A DNA stretch of 64,000 bases from Phenylobacterium sp. (GCF_016124325.1 NZ_WGNY01000028.1:62001-126000); one strand, 5' to 3'; shown: positions 52,254-61,097, counted from the stretch's first letter. The notes: generated by a model from the sequence alone, not told the origin. Numbers and translations: made by a program.

Positions 52254-53336
52254 ATGAAGGCCGCTGTGTTGCGCGAAGTGGGCAAGCCGCTCGCGATCGA
52301 AGACGTCCAGATCGCCAAGCCGGGTCCGCACGAGGTGCTGATCCGTACGGCCGCGGCCGGCGTCTGCCACTCGGACCTCCACTTCATCGAGGGCAAGTAT
52401 CCGCACCCGCTGCCGGCGGTTCTGGGCCACGAGAGCGCCGGCGTTGTCGAGGCGGTGGGCTCGGAAGTCCGCACCGTGAAGCCGGGCGACCACGTGATCA
52501 CCTGCCTGTCGGCCTTCTGCGGCCACTGCGAGTATTGCCTGACCGGCCACATGAGCCTCTGCACCTCGCCCGAGACTAAGCGGGAGCAGGCCGACGAGCC
52601 GCGCCTGACCTCGCCCAAGGGGCCGATGCTCCAGTACCTGAACCTGTCGTCCTTCGCCGAGCAGATGCTGATCCACGAGCACGCCTGCGTCGCGATCCGC
52701 AAGGACATGCCGCTCGATCGCGCCGCTCTTATCGGCTGCGGCGTGATGACCGGCGTGGGCGCGGTGTTCCACACCTCGAACGTCCGGCCGGGCGACACCG
52801 TCGCGGTCATCGGCTGCGGCGGCGTGGGCCTCGCGGCCATCAACGGGGCGGCGATCGCCGGCGCCGGACGCATCATCGCCATCGACATGGCGGCGGGTAA
52901 GGAGAACCTGGCCAAGTCGATGGGCGCCACCGACTTCGTGCTCGGCGGCGACGACGCGGTGAAGCAGGTCATCGAAATGACCTCGGGCGGGGTTCAGCAC
53001 AGCTTCGAGGCCATCGGTCTGGCGAAGACGGCCGAGCAGGCCTTCAACATGCTGCGCCGGGGTGGCACCGCCAACATCATCGGCATGATCCCGGTCGGCC
53101 AGACCATCAGCCTGATGGGCGCGGCCTTCCTGGGCGAGAAGCGTATCCAGGGCTCGCTGATGGGTTCGAACCGCTTCCCGGTCGACATGCCGCGCCTGGT
53201 CGACGCCTACATGGCCGGCAAGCTCCACCTCGACGACATGATCAGCCGGCGCATCAAGCTGGACCAGGTCAACGAGGCGTTCGAGGAAATGAAGACCGGC
53301 GCGGTGGCCCGCTCAGTCATCGTCTTCGACTCCTAA
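52254..53336 (+). CDS. Zinc-dependent alcohol dehydrogenase (MDR family)
   Basis: 360 residues. Catalytic zinc ligands in AAAGVCHSDLHFIEG and VLGHESAGVVEAVG, structural zinc loop CGHCEYCLTGHMSLC, and the NAD(P) Rossmann motif VIGCGGVGLAAINGAAIAGA. It oxidises an alcohol or formaldehyde adduct; specificity unknown. AGGAAGGACAAGGGG precedes the ATG. It ends before a 30-bp palindrome. Confidence 0.92.
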   Translation: MKAAVLREVGKPLAIEDVQIAKPGPHEVLIRTAAAGVCHSDLHFIEGKYPHPLPAVLGHESAGVVEAVGSEVRTVKPGDHVITCLSAFCGHCEYCLTGHMSLCTSPETKREQADEPRLTSPKGPMLQYLNLSSFAEQMLIHEHACVAIRKDMPLDRAALIGCGVMTGVGAVFHTSNVRPGDTVAVIGCGGVGLAAINGAAIAGAGRIIAIDMAAGKENLAKSMGATDFVLGGDDAVKQVIEMTSGGVQHSFEAIGLAKTAEQAFNMLRRGGTANIIGMIPVGQTISLMGAAFLGEKRIQGSLMGSNRFPVDMPRLVDAYMAGKLHLDDMISRRIKLDQVNEAFEEMKTGAVARSVIVFDS

Positions 53337-53347
53337 GCCTTCGGATC

Positions 53348-53377
53348 GTCCCTCCCCCGAAGCTTCGGGGGAGGGAC
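53348..53377. terminator. Perfect 30-bp palindrome between convergent genes
   Basis: GTCCCTCCCCCGAAG (53348-53362) followed immediately by its exact complement (53363-53377). It lies between the convergent dehydrogenase and carboxylesterase genes and would form a bidirectional hairpin. The CTCCCCCGAAG core matches the arms of the repeat inside the oxoprolinase gene. Confidence 0.7.
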
Positions 53378-53384
53378 GGCCGTC

Positions 53385-54893
53385 TCAGCTCAGGACCGTG
53401 CGCACTTCGCTGAGGGGATCGTCCTCGAGGCGGCTCTCCACATCGAACACCTTCGTCGTCCGCGTGGCCGCGTCATAGGCGGGCCAGCCAGGATCGCTGG
53501 TGCGGGCGAAGCGCAGCCAGGCGTCCGACATCTGATCGGCGACGATCTGCGGTTCGTCGCCCCGGCCCACGAAGTTCCGGGCCTTCTCGACATTGTCGAA
53601 CACCAGCGGGATCTCCAGCGCATGCGGGCACTTCAGCCGCCCGCGCGAGACCGGCGTCTCCCAGGTCAGCATGTACATGAAGACGGGCGCGGCCTTCTGC
53701 GCGGCCTTGCGCTCGGCCAACCGCACCGAGTTGATCCACATGTTGCCGACGGTCTGGGCCGCGGCGCCGATGTGCGTCGGCGAATAGTCGGGATAGGCGC
53801 GCCGCAGCGCCGCCAGCAGCTCGTCGGCGCGGTCGCCCGCGGCGGCCCTGGCCTGCTTCGCCACGTCGTCGTCCGTGAAGTCGCCGAACCGTGGATGGGC
53901 CAGCAGGAACAGCGTGGCCTCGTCCTTGTTGCTGCCGATCATCAGCGGCACGTCGGCGTTCAGGGGTGAGGCGTCCGGCTGGTACGGGTGGCGCGGGATG
54001 GCCGTTCCGTCCAGCACCGGCGAATAGAGGCGCATGACCTCGCCGGGCAGGGTGACGCTGGCTTTGGAGAGCACGTCCGTAGGCACGGCGGCCAGCGCCT
54101 CGGGCGTGTCGACGCCAAGGATCTTCAGCAGCGCGCGGGCCGTCTCGGTGGCGTCCTTCACCGGCTTGGCCGTCAGGCCGGGACCGCTCTGGATCACCGC
54201 CTTGTGGAACAGGCCGCGCGCGCCGGGCATGGCCATCAGCAGGCTGACCTTCCAGCCGCCGCCGCTCTCGCCGAAGATCGTCACGTCGCCGGGGTCGCCC
54301 CCGAAGGCGGCGATATTGTCGCGCACCCACTCCAGCGCCTGGACGATGTCGAGCATGCCGGCCGCGCCGGACTGGGCGTAGTCGTCGCCGAAGATCTCGC
54401 CCAGGTGGAGGTAGCCGAAGACGTTCAGGCGGTGGTTCACGGTCACGGTCACCACGTCGCCCTTCCGGGCCAGCGCGCCGCCGTCGTACATGGCCGCGCC
54501 GCCAGAGCCGTTGGCGAAGCCGCCGCCGTGCAGCCAGACCATCACCGGCCGCCGCGCCGCGTCGGTTCCCGGCGTCCAGACGTTGAGGAACAGGCAGTCC
54601 TCGGACGAGGCCGGCTCGTCCGGCGCCGGGGGATCGCCCGGCGAGGTCCGCCGTTCACCCGCGGCCAGACCGGACTGGATGGCCGGCGCGCCATAACCCG
54701 TAGCGTCGGCGGGCGCGGCCCAGGGCTGGGGTCTCTGCGGCGGCTTGAAGCGCAGGGCGCCGACCGGAGCCGCGCCGTAGCGCAGGCCCTTGAACACCGC
54801 GAGCCCGTCTTCGAAGTAGCCCGCCACGGGACCGTTCGAGGTGTTCACCGCATCGGTGCGCGCCAGGGCCGCAGGGGCCAGGTCGTCCGCCAT
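53385..54893 (-). CDS. Type-B carboxylesterase/lipase family protein
   Basis: 502 residues. Carboxylesterase motifs: FKGLRYGAAPVGALRFKPPQ, SEDCLFLNVWTPG, VMVWLHGGGFANGSGG, nucleophile elbow FGESGGGWKVS, and HALEIPLVFDN with the late catalytic His. GGGAGGA at 54900-54906 places the start at ATG 54893 rather than the ATG at 54911. No clear signal peptide. Confidence 0.9.
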   Translation of the reverse strand: MADDLAPAALARTDAVNTSNGPVAGYFEDGLAVFKGLRYGAAPVGALRFKPPQRPQPWAAPADATGYGAPAIQSGLAAGERRTSPGDPPAPDEPASSEDCLFLNVWTPGTDAARRPVMVWLHGGGFANGSGGAAMYDGGALARKGDVVTVTVNHRLNVFGYLHLGEIFGDDYAQSGAAGMLDIVQALEWVRDNIAAFGGDPGDVTIFGESGGGWKVSLLMAMPGARGLFHKAVIQSGPGLTAKPVKDATETARALLKILGVDTPEALAAVPTDVLSKASVTLPGEVMRLYSPVLDGTAIPRHPYQPDASPLNADVPLMIGSNKDEATLFLLAHPRFGDFTDDDVAKQARAAAGDRADELLAALRRAYPDYSPTHIGAAAQTVGNMWINSVRLAERKAAQKAAPVFMYMLTWETPVSRGRLKCPHALEIPLVFDNVEKARNFVGRGDEPQIVADQMSDAWLRFARTSDPGWPAYDAATRTTKVFDVESRLEDDPLSEVRTVLS

Positions 54894-54984
54894 CGCCATT
54901 CCTCCCACCATCCCGGCGTCTTCGCGCGCCCGGTCGGAGGCATTGTGGCGCCGTGCGGGGCGCCGGCAAACCGTTGTTTCGAAA

Positions 54985-55311
54985 TCAGCCCGGCTGCTTG
55001 GTCTGGATCGATTTCAGATAGATGATGATCGACTGCACGTCGTCGGGCTCGAAACGGAACTCCGGCATCATCGGGTGGCCGGTCAGCAGGCCCTCGCCCA
55101 GCGCCTCGCCGAGCTGTTCCGGATCGTAGCGCTTGTGCAACTCGCGGAAGGGCGGGGCGGCCGGCTCGTGGCTCGCGCCGCTGCGGCCCACCGCATGGCA
55201 GCCGCCACAGTGGAGCCGCACGAGCGCCTCGCCGCGTTCGGGGGTGGCCGCCGAGGCGGCGCCGGCGAACGCGAGGCTGGAGGCCAGGACGATGGCGAAG
55301 TTGCGGTTCAT
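54985..55311 (-). CDS. Small secreted c-type cytochrome
   Basis: 108 residues. Signal peptide (MNRNFAIVLASSLAFAGAAS) and a single class-I cytochrome c domain with the heme motif LHCGGCHAVG and a C-terminal Met ligand candidate in HPMMPEFRF. YLKSIQ closes the last helix. It carries electrons in the periplasm. A GTG at 55320 would add three residues. Confidence 0.85.
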   Translation of the reverse strand: MNRNFAIVLASSLAFAGAASAATPERGEALVRLHCGGCHAVGRSGASHEPAAPPFRELHKRYDPEQLGEALGEGLLTGHPMMPEFRFEPDDVQSIIIYLKSIQTKQPG

Positions 55312-55357
55312 GGTCGGCACTGGACAGCCTTGAGCATCCGGTCCGCCTTGACGCCCG

Positions 55358-56683
55358 TCAATCCGCGGCCGCGTATTCGGAGGTCTTCATGTCGCCGCCC
55401 TGCGCAAGCAGCTGCTCGACGCGCGCCTTCTCGATCCGGAAGCGCTTGAGTTCGGCGCCGGCCAGGATCGTGCCCTGGGGAACCTTGGCCCCGATGGGGT
55501 TCACGCGCTTGCCGTTCCGCCAGACCTCGTAGTGGAGGTGCGGACCGGTCGCCAGGCCGGTCGAGCCCACGTAGGCCACCACCTGGCCCTGGCGCACGTG
55601 GACGCCGGGATGGACGCCCTTGGCGTAGCGGGAGATGTGCGCATAGCCGGTGGCCCAGCCGCCGGAGTGGCGGATCTGGAGCCAGTTGCCGTAGCCGCCC
55701 CAGCGGGAGGCGCGGGTGACGACACCGTCGCCCGCGGCCAGGATCGGCGTGCCGCGCCCGGCGCCGAAGTCCACCCCCTGGTGGGCTCGCGTGTAGCCCA
55801 GGATCGGATGCTTGCGGCGGCCGAAGGTGGAGGTGATGCGCGCGCCATCCACCGGCGTCCGCAGGAGGAAGCCGCGGATGTTGCGGCCCATCTCGTCGAA
55901 GTAGTCGACGTCGCCGTCGTCGCGCTCGAAGCGGAAGAACTTCACACCGTGGATTTCGGCGTATTCGACATCGCCGGTCTCGACCGTGCGGCCGCTCTCG
56001 GTGACCTTGCGGTCGAAGATGAGCCGAAAGTCGTCGCCGGGCTGGATGTCGCGCTGGAAGTCCAGCTTGTGGGCGAACAGCTTGGCGACCTGTGCGATCA
56101 GCGTCGGCGTGGCCCCGAGCTGCTGGGCGCTTTCGTAGAGCGAGCCCTCGATCTTGCCGTCGGCTACGGTGGTCTCGTCGCTGACCTTCTCCTCCATCGC
56201 GCGCACCCGAAGCGCGCCGTCGAAGGTGCGGGAGAGGGTCACCGCGCGGACCGGGCTGGTCCTGAGCGAGATTCCGATCAGGCGCGCCGGGCGGTCTTGT
56301 CCGTCGGCTCCGGCCACGGCGGCGTCGAACGCCATGCCGGCCTTGATATGAACCGTATCCATGGCGCGGCCGAGGACGCCGACGGCCTCGCGCGCCTCTT
56401 CGGGAGCCACGCCTGCGCGCAGGACCGCTCGCTCCAGGGTCTCGCCGCGCTGCACGCGGACCTGGACGTTGCGGGGCCGTCCGTAGCCGTCCCGCGCCTC
56501 GGCCTCGGTGAAGGCGGCGTGCTGCAGCGCCGCGGCCGCCTCGGGCGTCAACCTGGCGCCGCCGTGGTCGATCCGCGCGGCCGTCTGCCACCCCACGATG
56601 CCGAACACCGCCGCGCCGGCGACGGCCAAGGCCACCACCGGAATCCGGCGGATCGGGAACTTTCGCGGATCAAACTCGGCCAT
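55358..56683 (-). CDS. M23 (LytM-type) peptidoglycan endopeptidase, membrane-anchored
   Basis: 441 residues. N-terminal membrane helix (RIPVVALAVAGAAVFGIVGW), a central region with VRVQRGETLERAVLRAG (LysM/OapA-like) and a C-terminal M23 domain with zinc ligands in RAHQGVDFGAGRGTPILAAG and GPHLHYEVWR. It would cut peptide crosslinks in the cell wall. GGGGGA before ATG 56683 sets the start. It lies upstream of the cytochrome c gene. Confidence 0.92.
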   Translation of the reverse strand: MAEFDPRKFPIRRIPVVALAVAGAAVFGIVGWQTAARIDHGGARLTPEAAAALQHAAFTEAEARDGYGRPRNVQVRVQRGETLERAVLRAGVAPEEAREAVGVLGRAMDTVHIKAGMAFDAAVAGADGQDRPARLIGISLRTSPVRAVTLSRTFDGALRVRAMEEKVSDETTVADGKIEGSLYESAQQLGATPTLIAQVAKLFAHKLDFQRDIQPGDDFRLIFDRKVTESGRTVETGDVEYAEIHGVKFFRFERDDGDVDYFDEMGRNIRGFLLRTPVDGARITSTFGRRKHPILGYTRAHQGVDFGAGRGTPILAAGDGVVTRASRWGGYGNWLQIRHSGGWATGYAHISRYAKGVHPGVHVRQGQVVAYVGSTGLATGPHLHYEVWRNGKRVNPIGAKVPQGTILAGAELKRFRIEKARVEQLLAQGGDMKTSEYAAAD

Positions 56684-56800
56684 AGGATCCCCCAGGCGTT
56701 CACGACTGAGCGGCCGCAGCTTGCAGCGCCGCCGCCATGTGACCACCCCCCCAGGCTCACGCTTCGATATCAGCAGACCCTAACCGGAACCTTTCCGGAT

Positions 56801-57151
56801 TCAGATCAGGCTCAGGACCAAGTCGGCCGGCCGGCACAGGGCCGCACCCTTGTCGGTGACGACGATAGGGCGATTCACCAGGATCGGTTCGACGATCATG
56901 GCGGCGATGATCGCCGCGTCCGAAACCGACGGGTCGGTGAGCCCGAGTTCGTCGGCGTTGGTGCCGCGAACGCGCAGGATTTCGTGCGCGCCGACGCCCA
57001 TCCGCTTCAACAGGTCCTCGAGCTGGGCCTTGGTCCAGCCGGTCTTCAGATATTCGACGATCTTGGGCTCGATCCCCTTCTCGCGCAGCAGCGCCAGCGT
57101 GTTGCGCGAAGTCCCGCAATTGGGGTTGTGGTAGATGGTCACGTCGCTCAT
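56801..57151 (-). CDS. arsC: Glutaredoxin-dependent arsenate reductase (ArsC) family protein
   Basis: 116 residues. ArsC thioredoxin-like fold: VTIYHNPNCGTSRNTLALLR with the catalytic Cys, YLKTGWTKAQLEDLLKRMGV and VNRPIVVTDKGAALCRP near the end. It reduces arsenate to arsenite with glutaredoxin; some family members have other roles (YffB-like). It lies 30 bases downstream of the M28 peptidase gene. Confidence 0.9.
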   Translation of the reverse strand: MSDVTIYHNPNCGTSRNTLALLREKGIEPKIVEYLKTGWTKAQLEDLLKRMGVGAHEILRVRGTNADELGLTDPSVSDAAIIAAMIVEPILVNRPIVVTDKGAALCRPADLVLSLI

Positions 57152-57181
57152 GGGCCGCCTCGATAGCGGGTCGCAGGCCGA

Positions 57182-59557
57182 TCACCAAGCGTAGGCGTGC
57201 GAACCGGTGACGAAGGTCGAATCCGAGTCGTCCCAGAGCATGATGTCGGCGGGCCGCGGGGGCAGGGGAGCCGCCTCGGCCGGCCAGCCGTCGATCGTGG
57301 CCGCGTAGCGCACCTGCAGCCGGCCCGGCGCGGAGGGCTGCAGGTTCATGACGATCGGCGCGCCCGGCGACGCCCAGAACACCCTCACCCACCGGTCGGT
57401 CGGCAGCGCCAGGTCAGTCGGCACGCCGTTGACGGCCAGAAGGCGGGCGGCCTTGTCGGCGCGGAGTTGGAGCGCAAGCCGCCGCGATCCCGGCGGCGGG
57501 GCGACGGTGAGCCGCATGGCGCCGTCGGCCGCGGGCTCCAGCGTGGTCGCGGGCGTGGCGACCGACACGGGACGTCCCGGCGCAGCCAGCATCGGGACCC
57601 GCCATGACCAGTGGCCGCGCGGCTGCACCGTTCCGCCCAGCGCCTGGCGCGTCCACGACCCGTCCATGGAGGCTGGCGCGAACCGCCACGTGCGGCCCGT
57701 GTCGGCCTCGACCTGGAAGCCCACGTAGGTGATCCGCGGATAGCGCGGCGTCCAAGGATCCTCGGCGCGGACGAAGAGCGTGATGATGAAGCCCATGATC
57801 AGCAGGGCGCCGCCCACCACCAGGCCCTTTTCCGCGTTGGTGTCGGGCTGGGCCAGCGGCCACAGCACCAGGCCGGCGGTCACCATCTGCAGCGAGAACA
57901 GCGCCATGACGTCCATGCTGAGGAAGGCCAGATGCGAGATGCCGCCCTCCCAGCCTAGCGCGAGGGCCGCCAGGACCGTCAGCAGCGCCAGGCCAAGGAC
58001 GCCGCGCCGGGCGCTGAGCGCCGTGGCCGCCGCGCCGAGGCTGGCCACCAGCAGCGGCCAGGCGATCACATAAGCGGCCTCGGGCGCCGCGATCTGGAGA
58101 ACGATCGCCAGCAACAGGCCGAGAAGCAGGACGCCGGCCCAGGCGCCCTTGCGGCTGGTCGGACGATTGTAGACGAAGAACCCGATGACCCCGGCCGTCA
58201 CCCCGGCGACGGCGCCCACCATGTCGAACGTGCCGAACGCCGAGCACGCCAGGCCGAACAGCACCGGAATGGCCGCCATCCAGCGCCGCCCGCGCGCCAT
58301 GTCGCCCGCCGATCCCATCAGCACGCCGAGCGAGATGAGCATGATCGCCCATTCCCAACGCTGGGCCTGGGCGAGCAGGAACCGCTGTTCGAGGTAGCCG
58401 AACTCGGCGCCGGTCAGCCGCCTCGCGAATTCCAGCACCGCGGCGGTGGAGAGCGCCGCAAAGGCCAGCGCGCCCGCGCCTCGCACGATGTCCATGGCCG
58501 GGAACTCGCCCGAGTGCCGCGCCCAGCGCACGGCGAGCGCGATCAGGAATGCGATCGCCGCCAGCAGCACCCAGCCCGCCCAGACCGGGTAGGCGATGAC
58601 GAGGTCGCCGAAGACGCTGCTGTAGACGGCCGAACCCGCCCGTCCCGGCAACTGCTGCGAGAACGCGAGTTCGCTGGCGACGGCCAGCGCCTGGGTTCCC
58701 ATGTCCTGCAGCGAGCCCCGGTCGAGGTTGGCCGCCGTCGCCGTCGGGCTGTGGTAGTCGAACTGGTTGCCGATGATCGCATAGTTGAGGCCCGACTTGC
58801 CGGCTTTCAGCGCCTCGGTCAGGTCGGTGTCGTTGGGCATCTTGTCGTAGATCAGCACCGACAGCGATGACGACGCCGGGCGTTGCGCGGTCCGTTGGAA
58901 GACCTCAATCAGCTTGCCGTTGTCGGGGCTGGTCTGGAACATCTGGACCCGGCCGGCCGACCCGCGCGCCTCGAGGTTGACGACCAGTCCGATGCGTTCG
59001 GCCAGCGGATCGCGGCGGAAGAAGGCGTTGGCGCCCAGGAGACCGGCTTCCTCGCCGTCGGTGATCAGGAGATAGACGTCACGCGCCGGCGTCCCCCGCG
59101 CCTTGATGGCGCGCGCGGTCTCCAGGACGGCGGCGACGCCCATCAGATCGTCGGCGGCCCCGGGCGAGCCCGGCACGCTGTCGTAGTGGGCCATCAGGGC
59201 CAGCGCCGGCGCGCTGCGGTCGCGGCCGGGCAGCACGCCCACGATGTTCTCGATCTGGCCGGCGATCACGGCGTCTGGCGCGCGGGGCGACTGGAACACT
59301 CCGACGCCCGGCCGCACCTGCGGGCTGAAGCCGAGCCGCAGCATCCGCCCCACGATGGCGTCGCGAACGTTGGCGTTGGCCACCGAGCCGGTGGGGTGGG
59401 GCACGGCGGACAGGAAGTTCACGTCGGCGAAGGCGCGTTCGCCGGAGAATTCGGTGGCTGGCGTCGAGAGCGGCGCCGACTCGGGCAGCAACTGGTCGTT
59501 GAAGGCGATCCATGACCCCAGGATCAGAGCCAGCAGCAACGCCAGATATCGGCCCAT
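57182..59557 (-). CDS. M28 family membrane metallopeptidase (Fxna/ERMP1-like)
   Basis: 791 residues. N-terminal anchor (MGRYLALLLALILGSWIAF), an M28 peptidase domain with zinc ligands in ALMAHYDSVPGSPGAADDLM and LLITDGEEAGLLGANAFF, then about eight to nine membrane helices (residues about 325-600) and a C-terminal soluble beta domain. This peptidase plus polytopic layout resembles eukaryotic ER metallopeptidase-1. Substrates are unknown. GGGAGGGA precedes ATG 59557. Confidence 0.9.
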   Translation of the reverse strand: MGRYLALLLALILGSWIAFNDQLLPESAPLSTPATEFSGERAFADVNFLSAVPHPTGSVANANVRDAIVGRMLRLGFSPQVRPGVGVFQSPRAPDAVIAGQIENIVGVLPGRDRSAPALALMAHYDSVPGSPGAADDLMGVAAVLETARAIKARGTPARDVYLLITDGEEAGLLGANAFFRRDPLAERIGLVVNLEARGSAGRVQMFQTSPDNGKLIEVFQRTAQRPASSSLSVLIYDKMPNDTDLTEALKAGKSGLNYAIIGNQFDYHSPTATAANLDRGSLQDMGTQALAVASELAFSQQLPGRAGSAVYSSVFGDLVIAYPVWAGWVLLAAIAFLIALAVRWARHSGEFPAMDIVRGAGALAFAALSTAAVLEFARRLTGAEFGYLEQRFLLAQAQRWEWAIMLISLGVLMGSAGDMARGRRWMAAIPVLFGLACSAFGTFDMVGAVAGVTAGVIGFFVYNRPTSRKGAWAGVLLLGLLLAIVLQIAAPEAAYVIAWPLLVASLGAAATALSARRGVLGLALLTVLAALALGWEGGISHLAFLSMDVMALFSLQMVTAGLVLWPLAQPDTNAEKGLVVGGALLIMGFIITLFVRAEDPWTPRYPRITYVGFQVEADTGRTWRFAPASMDGSWTRQALGGTVQPRGHWSWRVPMLAAPGRPVSVATPATTLEPAADGAMRLTVAPPPGSRRLALQLRADKAARLLAVNGVPTDLALPTDRWVRVFWASPGAPIVMNLQPSAPGRLQVRYAATIDGWPAEAAPLPPRPADIMLWDDSDSTFVTGSHAYAW

Positions 59558-59621
59558 CTCGTTGTCCCTCCCCGCGAACAACTTCTATCCGGCAGGCTAG
59601 ACCGGCTCGGCGAAAACGAAA

Positions 59622-59643
59622 ACGCCCGCCGGAGGGCGGGCGT
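59622..59643 (-). terminator. Intrinsic terminator of ctrA
   Basis: On the minus strand the 9-bp stem ACGCCCGCC/GGCGGGCGT with a four-base loop is followed by TTTTCGTTTTCG, a U-rich run. It begins 24 bases after the ctrA stop codon. Confidence 0.85.
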
Positions 59644-59666
59644 CTCGCTTGGACTGTCGATCAGGA

Positions 59667-60362
59667 TCAGGCCGCGACGGCGCTTTCCTGCGGGTCGCGC
59701 AGCACATAGCCGCGGCCCCAGACCGTCTCGATGTGGTGCTTGCCGTCGGCGGCGGCCGCCAGCTTCTTGCGCAGCTTGCAGATGAAGACGTCGATGATCT
59801 TCAGCTCGGGCTCGTCCATGCCGCCGTAGAGGTGGTTCAGGAACATTTCCTTGGTGAGCGTCGTGCCCTTGCGGAGCGAGAGGAGCTCCAGCATCTGGTA
59901 TTCCTTGCCGGTCAGGTGCACGCGGATGCCGTTCACCTCGACCGTCTTGGCGTCCAGGTTCACCACGATATCGCCGGTCTTGATGACCGACTGGGCGTGA
60001 CCCTTGGAGCGGCGGACGACGGCGTGGATGCGGGCGACCAGTTCGTCCTTGTGGAACGGCTTGGTCATGTAGTCGTCGGCGCCGCCGGAGAAGGTCTTCA
60101 CCTTCGTCTCGATCTCGGCGGTGCCCGAGAGGATCATGATCGGCGTGTTGATCTTGCCGACGCGCAGCGTCCGCAGGACATCCATGCCGCTCATGTCAGG
60201 CAGATTAAGGTCGAGAAGGATAAGATCGTAGTCGTAGATCTTCCCCAGATCGACGCCTTCTTCTCCAAGATCCGTCGTATAGACGTTGAATCCTTCGGAC
60301 TTGAGCATCAATTCGATGCTCTGCGCGGTCGCGCTATCGTCCTCGATCAACAATACGCGCAT
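59667..60362 (-). CDS. ctrA: Cell-cycle response regulator CtrA
   Basis: 231 residues, the length of Caulobacter CtrA. Receiver domain (1-115) with phospho-acceptor Asp in [14 protein letters not shown] and [19 protein letters not shown]-terminal OmpR-type winged helix (125-225) with [20 protein letters not shown] and [13 protein letters not shown]. CtrA controls cell division, flagellar and DNA methylation genes and represses replication initiation in Caulobacter. The C-terminus ends in AVAA, matching the Ala-Ala ClpXP degradation signal of CtrA. Upstream DNA has five GANTC sites and four TTAA motifs. Confidence 0.97.
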   Translation of the reverse strand: MRVLLIEDDSATAQSIELMLKSEGFNVYTTDLGEEGVDLGKIYDYDLILLDLNLPDMSGMDVLRTLRVGKINTPIMILSGTAEIETKVKTFSGGADDYMTKPFHKDELVARIHAVVRRSKGHAQSVIKTGDIVVNLDAKTVEVNGIRVHLTGKEYQMLELLSLRKGTTLTKEMFLNHLYGGMDEPELKIIDVFICKLRKKLAAAADGKHHIETVWGRGYVLRDPQESAVAA

Positions 60363-60428
60363 TGCCCTCTCCTGCCCGCGTCCCGCTCTGCACCGCGAAT
60401 TCCGCCGAACCCGCATGGTGGCTCGCTG

Positions 60429-60555
60429 TTAACCTGCCCTACCGTTCTTTAAGACCGGTTAATGCTGCTGGCCCCTCCGTCCGAATCGTTAATCTGATTT
60501 CGGAATCCGACTCAAGCTGAGCTGAGTGGGCGGCGAGTCGGATCGGCGATGAATC
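60429..60555 (-). promoter_or_regulatory. ctrA: ctrA upstream control region with GANTC and TTAA clusters
   Basis: GANTC sites at 60483, 60503, 60509, 60535 and 60551 (five in 73 bases) and TTAA at 60429, 60449, 60459 and 60489. In Caulobacter, ctrA promoter P1 is controlled by CcrM methylation of GANTC and CtrA binds TTAA-N7-TTAA. Here the closest pair, TTAAGACCGGTTAA (60449-60462), has a six-base spacer. Confidence 0.6.
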
Positions 60556-60592
60556 TTTCGTGATTGGACAGCCGCGGCGAAGCGAGCCGGGG

Positions 60593-60617
60593 GGAACGCA
60601 TTGTCCCGTCGGGGGTT
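60593..60617 (+). promoter_or_regulatory. Putative EcfG/SigT general-stress promoter
   Basis: GGAAC (60593-60597), 16 bases, GGTT (60614-60617), close to GGAAC-N16/17-CGTT. The spacer and distance to the ATG (31 bases after GGTT) nearly match the site at 26909-26933, and both stand before genes for small single-helix membrane proteins. Confidence 0.55.
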
Positions 60618-60648
60618 TTCATGGGTAGGCCAAGTCGGAGGACGACCC

Positions 60649-61032
60649 ATGACAGATGACACCAAAGTTCTTGCCGATCACCGCCTTCCCTGGCGGCGCG
60701 ATCCCCTGAAGCGCCAGCGCGCGCAGGCGGCGCGGCGCGGCGGCGCGGGCATGTTCCTCGGGGCGATCGCCCTCGGGGTGGCCGGCTTCTTCGCCTGGCG
60801 CAATCGCGAACAGATCGCGCGCAAGGCCGGTCCGATGATCGATGGCGCGAAGTCCAAGAGCCTGGACGTCCTCGACAAGGCTGCGGCGAAGAGCCACGAC
60901 CTGATGGACGACGCCGCGCTCAAGGGCCATCGCCTGGTCGACGACGCGCGGACGCGCGGGCAGGCGCTCGCCGCCAAGGCGCGCGTGCGGCGACCGGCCG
61001 CGCCGGAGTCGAACTCGCTGGAAGTTCACTGA
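60649..61032 (+). CDS. Small single-pass membrane protein, probable stress-regulon member
   Basis: 127 residues: a basic cytosolic N-terminus (LPWRRDPLKRQRAQAARR), one membrane helix (GGAGMFLGAIALGVAGFFAW) and a long helical, Lys/Ala/Asp-rich tail (SKSLDVLDKAAAKSHDLMDD). GGAGGA before ATG 60649 sets the start; a TTG at 60601 would begin inside the EcfG-type promoter. Lies between ctrA and fliI; function unknown. Confidence 0.7.
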   Translation: MTDDTKVLADHRLPWRRDPLKRQRAQAARRGGAGMFLGAIALGVAGFFAWRNREQIARKAGPMIDGAKSKSLDVLDKAAAKSHDLMDDAALKGHRLVDDARTRGQALAAKARVRRPAAPESNSLEVH

Positions 61033-61046
61033 CCCTCTTCTTCATC

Positions 61047-61093
61047 ACCCCTTAAGACCGCCCGGCCAGAGTGCCGAGCATAGCTCAAGGGGT
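61047..61093 (+). promoter_or_regulatory. Inverted repeat that can pair with the fliI ribosome-binding site
   Basis: ACCCCTTAAG (61047-61056) and CTCAAGGGGT (61084-61093) pair over nine of ten bases. The AAGGGG (61087-61092) is the best ribosome-binding site for the GTG at 61098, so folding would hide it if the transcript starts upstream. The left arm also contains a CtrA-type TTAA half-site. Confidence 0.45.
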
Positions 61094-61097
61094 GTGC

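Noticed and set aside
56784..56798. CCGGAA-N3-TTCCGG hairpin after arsC
   Set aside because: Six-bp stem without a T run on the minus strand. Could be a weak terminator but is not distinctive.
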